Source of the DNA: DASTFY01 sp963769115
GTDB lineage: Bacteria > Actinomycetota > Acidimicrobiia > Acidimicrobiales > Ilumatobacteraceae
Assembly (NCBI GenBank): GCA_963769115.1
Contig: CAVYKN010000020.1
Span: forward strand, 186,001-250,000
Reading direction: 5' to 3'
DNA: 64,000 nucleotides
Shown: in pieces, positions 7,246-15,266 of the stretch
Numbering within the stretch: position 1 is the first letter of the stretch
Layout: each line of letters opens with the position of its first letter
Program-made: the position numbers and the translations under genes
Notes under the pieces: model-generated
What the model was told of the DNA's origin: nothing
What the model saw: the letters and a program-made list of their open reading frames with translations, nothing else
Database searches by the model: none

Positions 7246-9089
7246 GCGAGCCGGGCGAGCTCACCGCCGTCCGCCGGTACCTGGCCCCGATCGGCGGCTC
7301 GACCGCGCTGTTCGTCGCGCTCGTCGCCGGGTGCTCCCTCTATGCCGCCGGTGGCGGATCCTCCCGGGACAGCCTCGTCACGCAGCTGCTCATCAACGCC
7401 ATCGTCGTGGTCGGCATCCAGATCTACATGGGCAACACGGGCGTGCTGTCCTTCGGCCACGTGGGCTTCGGCGGGGTCGCGGCCTACGTCTTCGCGCTCT
7501 TCGCCATCTCCCCCGAACGCAAGGCCACGATCATCCCCGACGCGCCGTTCGGCCTGACCGATGCCGGCACCGGCCCGGTCGTAGCCGTGGCCATCGCCAT
7601 CGCCATCTGCATCGTCGTCGCGGTGATCGTCGGGCTCGGGCTCGTCCGGTCAGGGGCGCAGTCCGGCGCGGTGGCGGCCACGGTCATCACCCTGGCCCTG
7701 CTGTTCGTGGTCCACGAGGTGGCCGTCAACTGGACCGAGCTGACGGGCGGCGACCGGGCCGGGCTGTCCTTCTCGGTCGGCGAGACCCTGGACTCGCTCT
7801 GGCCCGTGTACCTCGTGCTCTTCGCCGCCATCGTCGCCGGCCGCGTGTTCTCGGAGTCCCGCGTCGGCCGCTCGGCCCGGGCCAGCCGCGAGGACGACCT
7901 GGCCGCCCGGGCCATGGGCATCAACCCGGCCGTCCCCCAGATGGCCGCGCTCGTCCTGTCGGTCGTCATCGTCGCCGCCGGCTCCTCGCTGCGGGTGTAC
8001 GAGCTGGGGACCGTCACGCCCAAGTTCTTCTTCCTCGACTACACGCTGCTGACCCTCACGATGCTGATCGTCGGCGGGCGCAAGGGCGTGACCGGCGCGC
8101 TCCTCGGCGTCGTCGTGATCACCGCGGGCAACGAGATCACCCGTTACCTGGCCGGCCCCGACGTGAACATCGCCGGCCTCGACTGGCTGCTGCGGGACGG
8201 CCTGTCCGAGATCTTCCTCGGCGGGGCGATGCTCGGCTTCATGATCCTGCGGCCATCAGGCCTGCTCGACGACTGGGAGCTCGATCGCTGGTGGTTCGAT
8301 CGCTGGCGGCGCCGTCGCGAGCACGTGCCGCCGGCGCCGACTCCCGCGCCGACTCCTGCGCCGGCCTCCCTGCGGGCCGAGGACGTGACGGTGAGGTTCG
8401 GTGGGTTCACAGCGCTACGCGACGCGTCGGTGGCGGCGACCAACGACACGGTCCTCGGCCTGATCGGCCCGAACGGCGCCGGCAAGACGACGCTGCTCAA
8501 CGTCGTCACCGGTCTCGTCGAGCCGGCCGACGGAGCGGTGACGCTCGATGGCGCTCCGGTCACGGGGCTTCCGTCGCACCAGCTGGCCCGGCGGGGTCTC
8601 GTGCGGACGTTCCAGAACCTGCGCCTGTTCTCGTCATTGACGGTGCGGGACAACATCGCCGTGGCCGCCGAGGTCGGCGCCCGCTACCGGGCCGATCGTC
8701 CGCGCCCGAGCGTCGAGGAGCTCCTGGTCCTCGCCCGCTTATGGGACCAGCGCGATCGCCGGGCCCGGGAGCTCGACTACGGCAACTCGCGGCGGTTGGA
8801 GCTGGCCCGCGCCGCGGCCGTCGGGCCCGTGTTCCTGCTCCTCGACGAGCCCACGTCGGGCATGTCGGAGAGCGAGTCGCAGGCGATGATCGAGCAGGTG
8901 CGGGCCACGGCGGCCGCGGTCGGGGCCGGGATCGTCGTCATCGACCACGACCTCGGGTTCATCGTCGGGATCTGCCAGCAGATCGTGTGCCTCGACCAGG
9001 GCGCGGTGATCGCCACGGGCACGGCGGCGGAGATCCAGGCCGATCCCGCCGTGCGGGCCGCCTACCTCGGGTCGCGGGCGCCCGTCTGA
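7242..9089 (+). CDS. Fused ABC permease and ATP-binding protein (LivM-LivG)
   Basis: One 615-residue frame joins two proteins that are usually separate. Residues 1-350 are a LivM-type permease (IQIYMGNTGVLSFGHVGFGGVAAY, several membrane spans, EDDLAARAMGIN coupling loop). A Pro/Ala-rich linker lies at about 360-376. The rest is a LivG-type ATPase with Walker A GPNGAGKTT near residue 409, a LivG-style LDYGNSRRLELARA signature and Walker B LLLDEPTSGM. With LivF and LivH it completes the importer. The tail overlaps the convergent amidotransferase gene by 28 bases. Confidence 0.92.
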   Translation: MSEPGELTAVRRYLAPIGGSTALFVALVAGCSLYAAGGGSSRDSLVTQLLINAIVVVGIQIYMGNTGVLSFGHVGFGGVAAYVFALFAISPERKATIIPDAPFGLTDAGTGPVVAVAIAIAICIVVAVIVGLGLVRSGAQSGAVAATVITLALLFVVHEVAVNWTELTGGDRAGLSFSVGETLDSLWPVYLVLFAAIVAGRVFSESRVGRSARASREDDLAARAMGINPAVPQMAALVLSVVIVAAGSSLRVYELGTVTPKFFFLDYTLLTLTMLIVGGRKGVTGALLGVVVITAGNEITRYLAGPDVNIAGLDWLLRDGLSEIFLGGAMLGFMILRPSGLLDDWELDRWWFDRWRRRREHVPPAPTPAPTPAPASLRAEDVTVRFGGFTALRDASVAATNDTVLGLIGPNGAGKTTLLNVVTGLVEPADGAVTLDGAPVTGLPSHQLARRGLVRTFQNLRLFSSLTVRDNIAVAAEVGARYRADRPRPSVEELLVLARLWDQRDRRARELDYGNSRRLELARAAAVGPVFLLLDEPTSGMSESESQAMIEQVRATAAAVGAGIVVIDHDLGFIVGICQQIVCLDQGAVIATGTAAEIQADPAVRAAYLGSRAPV

Positions 9090-9760
9090 ACGGCAGGGCG
9101 GTCGGACCAGAAGCGGTCGAACAGGGTCAGCGCGGCCTCGCGGCTGGCGTCGGCGTGGTCGTCCGCCTCGTCGAGCAGCAGGGTCCGCGAGAAGCCCAAG
9201 GCCTGCAGCTCGTCGGCGCTCTCGTCTGTCCACCGCGAGAGCACGGACCGGTCCACCTCGGGGTGGAACTGCACGGCGAGCGCCGAACCCAGCCGGTAGG
9301 CCTGGAGGCCATGGTCGTTGCGGGCCAGCTCGGTGGCGCCGGGCGGCAGGTGGCAGGCGTCGTAGTGGTACTGCAGCCAGGGGCCGGTGGGGATCGCCGG
9401 ATCGGCTGCGGGTAGGACCCGGAAGCCGATCTCGGGCTTCGCCGTGCCGAACACCTCGCCTCCGAAGGCGACGGTCAGTTGTTGCATACCGAAGCAGATG
9501 GCGAGGACCGGCACGTCGGCCGCCACCGCCTCCCGCAGCAGCACTTGCTCGGGCTGCAGCACCGGTGCGAGCGCGGGATCGTTGACCCGCCACACCGAGC
9601 CCATGCTGATGAGGATGTCCACGCCGTCCAGCGACGGCAGCCCCCCGTCCTCACGGTCGACGCCCTGTCGGGTGAACCCCCGGAGGTCCGTCCACTCGCC
9701 GAGCACCCCGACGTCGGCGTCGTCCCGGTTCCCGATCACCAGCGCACGCATGCCCGCCAT
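9062..9760 (-). CDS. Class I glutamine amidotransferase-like hydrolase
   Basis: The 232-residue protein has the GATase1 catalytic triad: Cys89 in CFGMQQ, His166 and Glu168 in QFHPEV. Domains of this kind hydrolyse glutamine amide or gamma-glutamyl bonds; PuuD, the gamma-glutamyl-GABA hydrolase of putrescine catabolism, belongs to the same superfamily. Next to a GS-like ligase and an aldehyde dehydrogenase, release of a gamma-glutamyl group is a reasonable inference, but the sequence looks closer to general GMP-synthase-like amidotransferases. ATG 9760 is 9 bases after a GACCGT box, suggesting a leaderless start; ATG 9751 is possible. It diverges from the MarR gene and shares its operator region. 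Confidence 0.85.
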   Translation of the reverse strand: MAGMRALVIGNRDDADVGVLGEWTDLRGFTRQGVDREDGGLPSLDGVDILISMGSVWRVNDPALAPVLQPEQVLLREAVAADVPVLAICFGMQQLTVAFGGEVFGTAKPEIGFRVLPAADPAIPTGPWLQYHYDACHLPPGATELARNDHGLQAYRLGSALAVQFHPEVDRSVLSRWTDESADELQALGFSRTLLLDEADDHADASREAALTLFDRFWSDRPAVQTGARDPR

Positions 9761-9783
9761 TCTGCCAGCACGGTCCCAGCCGT

Positions 9784-9801
9784 TCGTTCGGTGCCGAACG
9801 A
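9784..9801. promoter_or_regulatory. 18-bp operator-like palindrome between the amidotransferase and MarR genes
   Basis: TCGTTCGG-TG-CCGAACGA is a perfect inverted repeat with 8-base arms. It lies just upstream of the TAGCGT -10 box (9803-9808) of the MarR gene, as expected for an autoregulated MarR operator. The same architecture recurs at 2976-2993. Confidence 0.7.
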
Positions 9802-9802
9802 G

Positions 9803-9808
9803 TAGCGT
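9803..9808 (+). promoter_or_regulatory. -10 box of a leaderless promoter for the MarR gene
   Basis: TAGCGT ends 8 bases before ATG 9817. This spacing puts the transcription start at or within a few bases of the start codon, and no ribosome-binding site is present. Confidence 0.5.
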
Positions 9809-9816
9809 CCGTCGCA

Positions 9817-10374
9817 ATGGCCGCCGGTGCTGTGCGACGCGGTCCCACCGCCGGAAGGTCGGGCGGTTCGGGTGAGCCGGACCTCGTCCGCAGGGAGCGG
9901 GACGTCCAGGCCCACCTCGGCGGGCTGCCCATCGATCCCCGGGCGATGGCGGCGGTGTCCAACGTGTTCCGGGTGGCCAACGCGGTCCGTCTCCACATGG
10001 AGCGGCGGGTGCTCGGCGACGACGGGATCTCGTGGACGGCGTTCGTCGTGCTGTGGGTGCTCTGGGTGTGGGGCGAGCAGGAGTCCCGCCACCTGGCTAC
10101 CGAGTGCGGCGTCTCCAAGGCGACGCTGAGCGGGGTCGTGAGCACCCTGGAGGGACGCGGCCTCGTCACCCGCGAACGGCACCCGGACGACGGGCGGCTC
10201 GTCGTCGTGTCGCTGAGCCCGGCGGGGCGGAGGATGATCCGGCGCCTCTACCCGCGGTTCAACCAGCACGAAGCGCTCGTCGTCTCGCGCCTGGACACGG
10301 CAGAGCAGGACCAGCTCGCCCACCTCCTCCGGGAGGTCCTGCGGTCGGTCGACCCCGACGGCGATCCGGACTGA
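9817..10374 (+). CDS. MarR family transcriptional regulator
   Basis: The 185-residue protein has a MarR winged helix: helices around ISWTAFVVLWVLWVWGEQESRHLATECGVSKATLSGVVSTLEGRGLVTRERHPDDGRLVVVSLSPAGRRMIRRLYP, including the wing residues DxGR. A basic N-terminal extension of about 40 residues precedes it. MarR dimers bind palindromes and release them on binding a small, often aromatic, ligand. A perfect palindrome directly upstream and a copy before the GS-like gene make this the likely local regulator of the catabolic region. Confidence 0.9.
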   Translation: MAAGAVRRGPTAGRSGGSGEPDLVRRERDVQAHLGGLPIDPRAMAAVSNVFRVANAVRLHMERRVLGDDGISWTAFVVLWVLWVWGEQESRHLATECGVSKATLSGVVSTLEGRGLVTRERHPDDGRLVVVSLSPAGRRMIRRLYPRFNQHEALVVSRLDTAEQDQLAHLLREVLRSVDPDGDPD

Positions 10375-10399
10375 CGACCCGGACTCGGGATCCGGGCTG

Positions 10400-10434
10400 G
10401 GCCCGGCCGCGGGCCGAGCGGGCGCGACTACCTT
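10400..10434 (+). promoter_or_regulatory. GC-rich hairpin and possible -10 box before the aldehyde dehydrogenase
   Basis: GGCCCG-GCCG-CGGGCC (10400-10415) can form a stable hairpin just after the MarR gene but has no T tract. TACCTT at 10429-10434 could be a -10 box about 33 bases before the ATG. No good -35 is seen, so this is weak. Confidence 0.3.
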
Positions 10435-10466
10435 TCGGGCGTCCACGCAAGGAGGCGAGACACCCC

Positions 10467-11894
10467 ATGACCCGCGTCATCAAGAACTTCGTCAACGGCG
10501 AGCAGCTCGATGCGTCCGACGGGCAGACGACGGACGTCGTCAACCCGGCCACCGGTGAGGCCTACGCCACCGCGCCGCTGTCCGCCGCGGCCGACATCGA
10601 CGCCGCCATGGGCGCGGCCGCGGCGGCCTTCGAGGAGTGGAAGGACTCCACGCCCAGCGAGCGCAGCCTGGCGCTGTACCGGATCGCCGACGCCGTCGAG
10701 GCCAAGGCCGCCGACCTGATCGCGCTGGAGAGCGAGAACACCGGGAAGCCGATCGCGCTGACGGAGTCCGAGGAGATCCCGCCGATGGTCGACCAGATCC
10801 GGTTCTTCGCCGGCGCGGCCCGTCTGCTCGAGGGCCGGAGCGCGGGTGAGTACATGAAGGGGATGACATCGATCATCCGGCGGGAGCCGGTCGGCGTCAT
10901 CGCGCAGGTGGCGCCGTGGAACTACCCCATGATGATGGCGGTCTGGAAGTTCGCCCCGGCCATCGCCGCCGGCAACACCGTGGTGCTGAAGCCCTCCGAC
11001 ACGACACCGGCCACGACCGCCCTCCTGGCCGAGATCGCCGCGGAGTTCCTCCCGCCCGGCGTGTTCAACGTGATCTGCGGGGACCGGGACACCGGGCGGG
11101 CGATGGTCACCCACGACGTGCCCTCCATGGTGTCGATCACCGGCTCCGTGCGCGCCGGCACCGAGGTGGCGCGGGCCGCCGCCGACTCGCTCAAGCGTGT
11201 GCACCTCGAGCTCGGCGGCAAGGCGCCGGTCATCGTGTTCGACGACGCCGACCTGGCGGCGGCGGCCGAGGGCATCGCCGTGGCCGGGTACTTCAACGCT
11301 GGCCAGGACTGCACGGCCGCCACCCGCGTCCTCGCCGCGCCCGGTGTGTACCAGGACTTCGTCGACGCGCTCACGGAGCAGGCCAAGGGAACCCGGACGG
11401 GCGCGCCCGACGATCCTGACGTCCTCTACGGCCCGGTCAACAACCCGACGCAGCTCGAGCGGGTGTCGGGCTTCGTCGACCGCGCGCCCGACCACGCCCG
11501 CGTCGTCGCCGGGGGCTCGCGTCAGGGCGACGTCGGCTTCTTCTACGAGCCGACCGTCGTCGCCGACCTGCTGCAGGACGACGAGATGATCCAGAACGAG
11601 ATCTTCGGGCCGGTCATCACCGTGCAGCAGTTCGACGACGAGGACGAGGCGGTGGCCTGGGCCAACGGCGTCGAGTACGGCCTGGCCTCGTCGGTCTGGA
11701 CGCAGAACCACGGCCGAGCCATGCGCATGGCGAAGCGGCTGGACTTCGGGTGCGTGTGGATCAACACGCACATCCCGCTCGTGGCGGAGATGCCCCACGG
11801 TGGGTTCAAGAAGTCGGGCTACGGCAAGGACCTGTCGATGTACGCGCTCGAGGACTACACGCGCATCAAGCACGTGATGTCGAGCTTGGAGTAG
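10467..11894 (+). CDS. Aldehyde dehydrogenase, gamma-aminobutyraldehyde dehydrogenase-like
   Basis: The 475-residue NAD(P)-dependent aldehyde dehydrogenase has PWNYPMMMAVWKFAPAIAAGNTVVLKPSD, general base Glu248 in LELGGK and nucleophile Cys282 in NAGQDCTAATR. That last motif is typical of the PatD/aminobutyraldehyde branch, which oxidises omega-amino aldehydes to amino acids such as GABA. The start is well set by AAGGAGG 12 bases upstream. With the GS-like ligase and glutamine amidotransferase nearby, it recalls the Puu route of polyamine breakdown, although no amine oxidase is visible here. Confidence 0.88.
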   Translation: MTRVIKNFVNGEQLDASDGQTTDVVNPATGEAYATAPLSAAADIDAAMGAAAAAFEEWKDSTPSERSLALYRIADAVEAKAADLIALESENTGKPIALTESEEIPPMVDQIRFFAGAARLLEGRSAGEYMKGMTSIIRREPVGVIAQVAPWNYPMMMAVWKFAPAIAAGNTVVLKPSDTTPATTALLAEIAAEFLPPGVFNVICGDRDTGRAMVTHDVPSMVSITGSVRAGTEVARAAADSLKRVHLELGGKAPVIVFDDADLAAAAEGIAVAGYFNAGQDCTAATRVLAAPGVYQDFVDALTEQAKGTRTGAPDDPDVLYGPVNNPTQLERVSGFVDRAPDHARVVAGGSRQGDVGFFYEPTVVADLLQDDEMIQNEIFGPVITVQQFDDEDEAVAWANGVEYGLASSVWTQNHGRAMRMAKRLDFGCVWINTHIPLVAEMPHGGFKKSGYGKDLSMYALEDYTRIKHVMSSLE

Positions 11895-11898
11895 TGCG

Positions 11899-13239
11899 CT
11901 AGGGCGAGCGGTCGTTCTCGCGGGGTTCGGGGATCACCGGGCCGGCCTGCTCGGCGTTGGCGTTGGCCGTCGAGGCGGCCTGGTCCAGCGTCGGGAACGG
12001 CACCGACATCACGATGGGGCGGTAGCGCTCGGGGAACGGGAACGCGTCCGCGTGCATGTTCCTCGCGTTCTGGGACACCGCCATGACGAGGTTGCCGCCG
12101 GCTCCCAGCCAGGGCAGCGCGTGGGCGTGGTACGTGTTCAGCCGAGGGTCGGCGCCCCGCCCCTTCACCGCGGCCTCGTGGCCCGTGACCCACGGGCCCC
12201 ACGGATCGGCGGCCACGTCCACGGCCAGCCGCTCACCCCAGAATCCGTTCTCCTTGGTGACGGCCACCCATCGCCCGTCGAGGTAGCGCGGCTGCATCGG
12301 GTTCTCGGTCCAATAGCGCTCGACGATCGGCTCGGCCCGGTCGCGGTCGTCGACCCAGCCTGAGCCGTCCCAGTAGTCCGGGGCTTGGTCGAGCCGGCCC
12401 CGCGGCACCCGGGCCAGCCACATCGCGGTGGCGGAGTGGGGACCATCCCAGAAGCCGCCCTCGCGGGTGAGGTTCTGCTGGTAGGTGTTGCCGAAGAGGT
12501 AGGTGTGGGTCTCGTCGGAGGCCACCGCGTAGCCGTACAGCGGCTCCGGCCCGGCCGGTCGATCCACGGCCGACGGCTGGCCGGGCGCGGGTACGAAGGA
12601 CAGGCGGGCCAGGGTGGTGGCGTCGTAGGTGGCCAGCCAGGTCCGGCGTGGATGCCAGGGGAGACCGTCCCCGGCAGGGGGCTGCGCGGCGTCCTTCACC
12701 ACCTCGACCCAGAAGACCCGGAACCGGTTCCCGTCGAGCTCGCCACCGAGCGGCCACCACCACCGGTTGAGCGCGGTCTCGCCGTCACCGGGCTCGAAGG
12801 ACGACGGGCGGCTCGACGATCCCCGGTGGAGCAGGGTGAAGCAGAGCCCGGTCTGGAGGAGCGCGGCGTTGTGGGCGAATCCGGACCCGTCGAGCCGGGT
12901 CGCCAGGCCCGTGTGGTCGACGAACGCGTCCTGGAACAGCCACAGCCATCGGTTCGGCCCGAGGGGGTAGACGTGCTGGTAGTCCCAGCCGAGGACCGGG
13001 CCCACCCGGCGGGAGAAGAAGGCTTCGAGCGCACCCGCGTCGCGGGACGCGACGCAGCCGACGTCGGTGGCGACGTACCCCGCCGGGGTGGTGCGGGTCG
13101 TTGCCGCCCAGGGCGGGGGAGGTGGAGGACCGCAGGCGCCGAGCCCGCTGACCAGGAGGGCGGCCCCCACGAGGCCGGCCGCGGCGCGGCGTCCGCGCCC
13201 CGCTGACCATCGCAGACCCGACCTCGTGCGCTGTCCCAC
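11899..13239 (-). CDS. Secreted lipoprotein with a predicted beta-propeller-like fold, function unknown
   Basis: The 446-residue protein starts at GTG 13239, just after GGAGGAGG; a later-annotated start at ATG 13302 would add a disordered leader. A basic n-region and hydrophobic stretch end in SGLGAC, a lipobox, followed by a run of six prolines. The mature part is rich in Trp and repeated motifs (WLWLFQDAFVD, RTWLATYDATTLARLSF, YLFGNTYQQN, WVAVTKENGFWGERLAVDVAADPWGPW), resembling secreted DUF4185 or glycosidase-type propellers. No catalytic assignment is possible. It lies tail to tail with the aldehyde dehydrogenase. Confidence 0.75.
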   Translation of the reverse strand: MGQRTRSGLRWSAGRGRRAAAGLVGAALLVSGLGACGPPPPPPWAATTRTTPAGYVATDVGCVASRDAGALEAFFSRRVGPVLGWDYQHVYPLGPNRWLWLFQDAFVDHTGLATRLDGSGFAHNAALLQTGLCFTLLHRGSSSRPSSFEPGDGETALNRWWWPLGGELDGNRFRVFWVEVVKDAAQPPAGDGLPWHPRRTWLATYDATTLARLSFVPAPGQPSAVDRPAGPEPLYGYAVASDETHTYLFGNTYQQNLTREGGFWDGPHSATAMWLARVPRGRLDQAPDYWDGSGWVDDRDRAEPIVERYWTENPMQPRYLDGRWVAVTKENGFWGERLAVDVAADPWGPWVTGHEAAVKGRGADPRLNTYHAHALPWLGAGGNLVMAVSQNARNMHADAFPFPERYRPIVMSVPFPTLDQAASTANANAEQAGPVIPEPRENDRSP

Positions 13240-13338
13240 GTGCCTCCTCCGACCGTTGAGGGTTCCCGACCCGCCCGCCGAGGAGTCCCTCAATGCTGCC
13301 ATCCCGACCACCCCGGCGCCCGTCGCGCCCGGGGTCAC

Positions 13339-13344
13339 TAGGGT
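13339..13344 (+). promoter_or_regulatory. -10 box of a leaderless promoter for the YhhN-like gene
   Basis: TAGGGT ends 9 bases before ATG 13354, and no ribosome site intervenes. Confidence 0.45.
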
Positions 13345-13353
13345 CCGCCGCCG

Positions 13354-13995
13354 ATGGTGGTCGGCGCGTTCGTGGTGGCCGCGGTGCTGGCCGTCATCGA
13401 CTGGATCGGCGTCTGGCGGGACGACACCCGGCTGCGCTGGGTGGGGAAGCCGGGCGTGATGGTCGCCCTCATCGTCGCCGCCCTCGCCACCGACGGTGCC
13501 CCGGCGGCCGTGCGGGCCTGGTTCGTCGTCGGGCTCGTCCTCTCGCTGGCCGGCGACGTGGCGCTGCTCCTGACCGAGCGCTGGTTCATCGTCGGCCTGG
13601 CGTCGTTCCTCCTCGCCCACGTCGCCTACATCGCCGGCATGGTCCAACTGCCGCTCGACTGGGCCCTCGGTTCGCTCGTCGTGCTGGCGGCCGTGGCCAT
13701 CATCGGGCCGCCGCTGCTTCGGGCGGTGCGGGCCGGGCAACCGTCGATGCTCGGTCCCGTCGCCGCCTACCTCGTGGTGATCTCGGCCATGGCGATCACG
13801 GCGTGGTGCACGAACGAGCCGTGGCTCATCTCGGCCGCCATGGCGTTCTTCGCCTCGGACGCCATGCTCGGTTGGGGGCGCTTCGTCACGCCGACGCGGG
13901 AGCGCCGGTTCGACCGCCGCGTGGCCGCGGTGGCCGTCATGGTCGCCTACCACGCCGCTCAGGCCTGCTTCGTCGCCTGGCTCGCCACCCGCTGA
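13354..13995 (+). CDS. YhhN/TMEM86-like integral membrane protein (lysoplasmalogenase family)
   Basis: The 213-residue protein is almost entirely hydrophobic, with about eight membrane spans. It shows the YhhN-family Asp-bearing segments: VGLVLSLAGDVALLL, ASFLLAHVAYIAGM and AAMAFFASDAMLGWGRF. Family members include the lysoplasmalogenase TMEM86B, which cleaves the vinyl-ether bond of lysoplasmalogen; bacterial members are mostly uncharacterised. It appears to be transcribed alone. Confidence 0.85.
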   Translation: MVVGAFVVAAVLAVIDWIGVWRDDTRLRWVGKPGVMVALIVAALATDGAPAAVRAWFVVGLVLSLAGDVALLLTERWFIVGLASFLLAHVAYIAGMVQLPLDWALGSLVVLAAVAIIGPPLLRAVRAGQPSMLGPVAAYLVVISAMAITAWCTNEPWLISAAMAFFASDAMLGWGRFVTPTRERRFDRRVAAVAVMVAYHAAQACFVAWLATR

Positions 13996-14003
13996 GCGCG
14001 CCC

Positions 14004-14044
14004 GCGTGTCACGTCTCGAACAGAGGTGTCAGAGGGTGACACGC
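14004..14044 (+). terminator. Hairpin after the YhhN-like gene
   Basis: GCGTGTCAC (14004-14012) and GTGACACGC (14036-14044) are perfect 9-base inverted arms around a 23-base loop, starting 9 bases after the stop codon. There is no T run, so it may be a non-canonical terminator or a regulator site. Confidence 0.4.
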
Positions 14045-14084
14045 GAGGGCACGCTGCGACACTCCGTCGGGAAATGACGCGCGT

Positions 14085-14127
14085 TTGACGTCAACTTCTT
14101 GACGGTGCGGGAGGGCGTGGCTACCGT
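14085..14127 (+). promoter_or_regulatory. Sigma70-type promoter of the secreted-protein operon
   Basis: TTGACG (14099-14104) is separated by exactly 17 bases from TACCGT (14122-14127). Immediately upstream, TTGACGTCAA (14085-14094) is a 10-base palindrome that could be an operator. The predicted leader before GTG 14220 is about 85 bases. Confidence 0.6.
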
Positions 14128-14219
14128 GCGCCGCCCACCGGACTTCCCCTTCGCCGCTCCGGGCGGCCTGCGGAGCGATCGGCGGCCCGAGCCGCCGGCG
14201 CCAGCGAAGGGAGAGCTGC

Positions 14220-15266
14220 GTGAGGTTCGGCCGCACCGGCATCGCCACCCTCGTCGCCACCGTGGCGACCACCGCCCTGTGGGCCGACGACGCGCCAGCC
14301 GGTGATCACCCACTGGAGCCGCCTGCGCCGCGGCGTGCGGAGGAACGCGCCGCGTCGTCGCCGCGCCGCCGGGCCGCTCGTCGTGCCGAGGAGCTCGTGG
14401 GGACGTTCGGGCTGCGGTGGTGGCGGGACCTGCGGGCCCAGGCCGTCGCCAGCCTCGACCGCGCCGCGACGGCGACGTTCGGCCCGCTCGACCGGGCCCG
14501 GGCCGCCGCGCTCGGTCGCCGGGCGTGGTTCGAGGACGCCGACGTCGACGTCTTCGTGATCGGGCCGGTCGAAGACCTCGAGTTCGTCGCCGTCCCCGTC
14601 GGGACGACCGTCACCGAACACGGGGAGGTGCTGGTCCCACCACCGGACGACAGCGCCTACACCGCGCCGTCGTTCGGGGGACCCTGGGGGACCTCGACCA
14701 CCAGCTTCTTCACCGCGCTCAACACGGACGACGGCGGTGTGAGCTGCGGGCCGACGACGGCCCGGACGGTCCTCCGAGCGACCTGGCGCAAGCTGGACGA
14801 TCGCAGCACCACCCGCGACTACTGGGGGGTCGACCTCGCTGCAGTCACCGAGGTGACGGCGACGAGCGACTGCAACGACTTCGTGGACACGGCCCGCATC
14901 GGCTTCCGCTCGTCGGCCGCCGGCCAGGTGGTCGGCGAAGAGCCCGGCTCCGGCCGGACGCAGCACTGCTCCTCCCGCACGGTGTCGGTCGGTTCGAGCT
15001 GGGGTGGGGTGAGCGGTTCCGTCAGCCAGGCCTTCACGCACTGCGAGCGGATCGGGGTGACGGGTGCCTTCCAGCCGGCGTCCGTCACCCGCTCCGTCAT
15101 CTTCGACAACAACGGCAACTGCCACGCCGGTGACACGCCCTACGACGGGCGGGAGCTGGCCCAGGTGGGCGTCGTCGAGGTGCCCCAGGGCGCCGGCCAC
15201 GGCCTCGTCCTCAGCTTCGGCGTCGATGCCGGCAACGCCAGCACCTGCAAGGAGGACGCGTGCTGA
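14220..15266 (+). CDS. Secreted cysteine-containing protein, function unknown
   Basis: This 348-residue protein begins at GTG 14220 behind GGGAGAG. A hydrophobic segment at residues 8-21 (ATLVATVATTALWA) suggests export, and an Arg/Ala-rich stretch follows. The C-terminal half is Gly/Ser/Thr rich with seven Cys (in SCG, DCN, HCS, HCE, NCH, TCK and the final C), a spacing compatible with extracellular disulfides. I recognise no family. It heads a five-gene run with a lipoprotein, a beta-lactamase-fold protein, a small protein and a zinc protease. Confidence 0.6.
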   Translation: MRFGRTGIATLVATVATTALWADDAPAGDHPLEPPAPRRAEERAASSPRRRAARRAEELVGTFGLRWWRDLRAQAVASLDRAATATFGPLDRARAAALGRRAWFEDADVDVFVIGPVEDLEFVAVPVGTTVTEHGEVLVPPPDDSAYTAPSFGGPWGTSTTSFFTALNTDDGGVSCGPTTARTVLRATWRKLDDRSTTRDYWGVDLAAVTEVTATSDCNDFVDTARIGFRSSAAGQVVGEEPGSGRTQHCSSRTVSVGSSWGGVSGSVSQAFTHCERIGVTGAFQPASVTRSVIFDNNGNCHAGDTPYDGRELAQVGVVEVPQGAGHGLVLSFGVDAGNASTCKEDAC

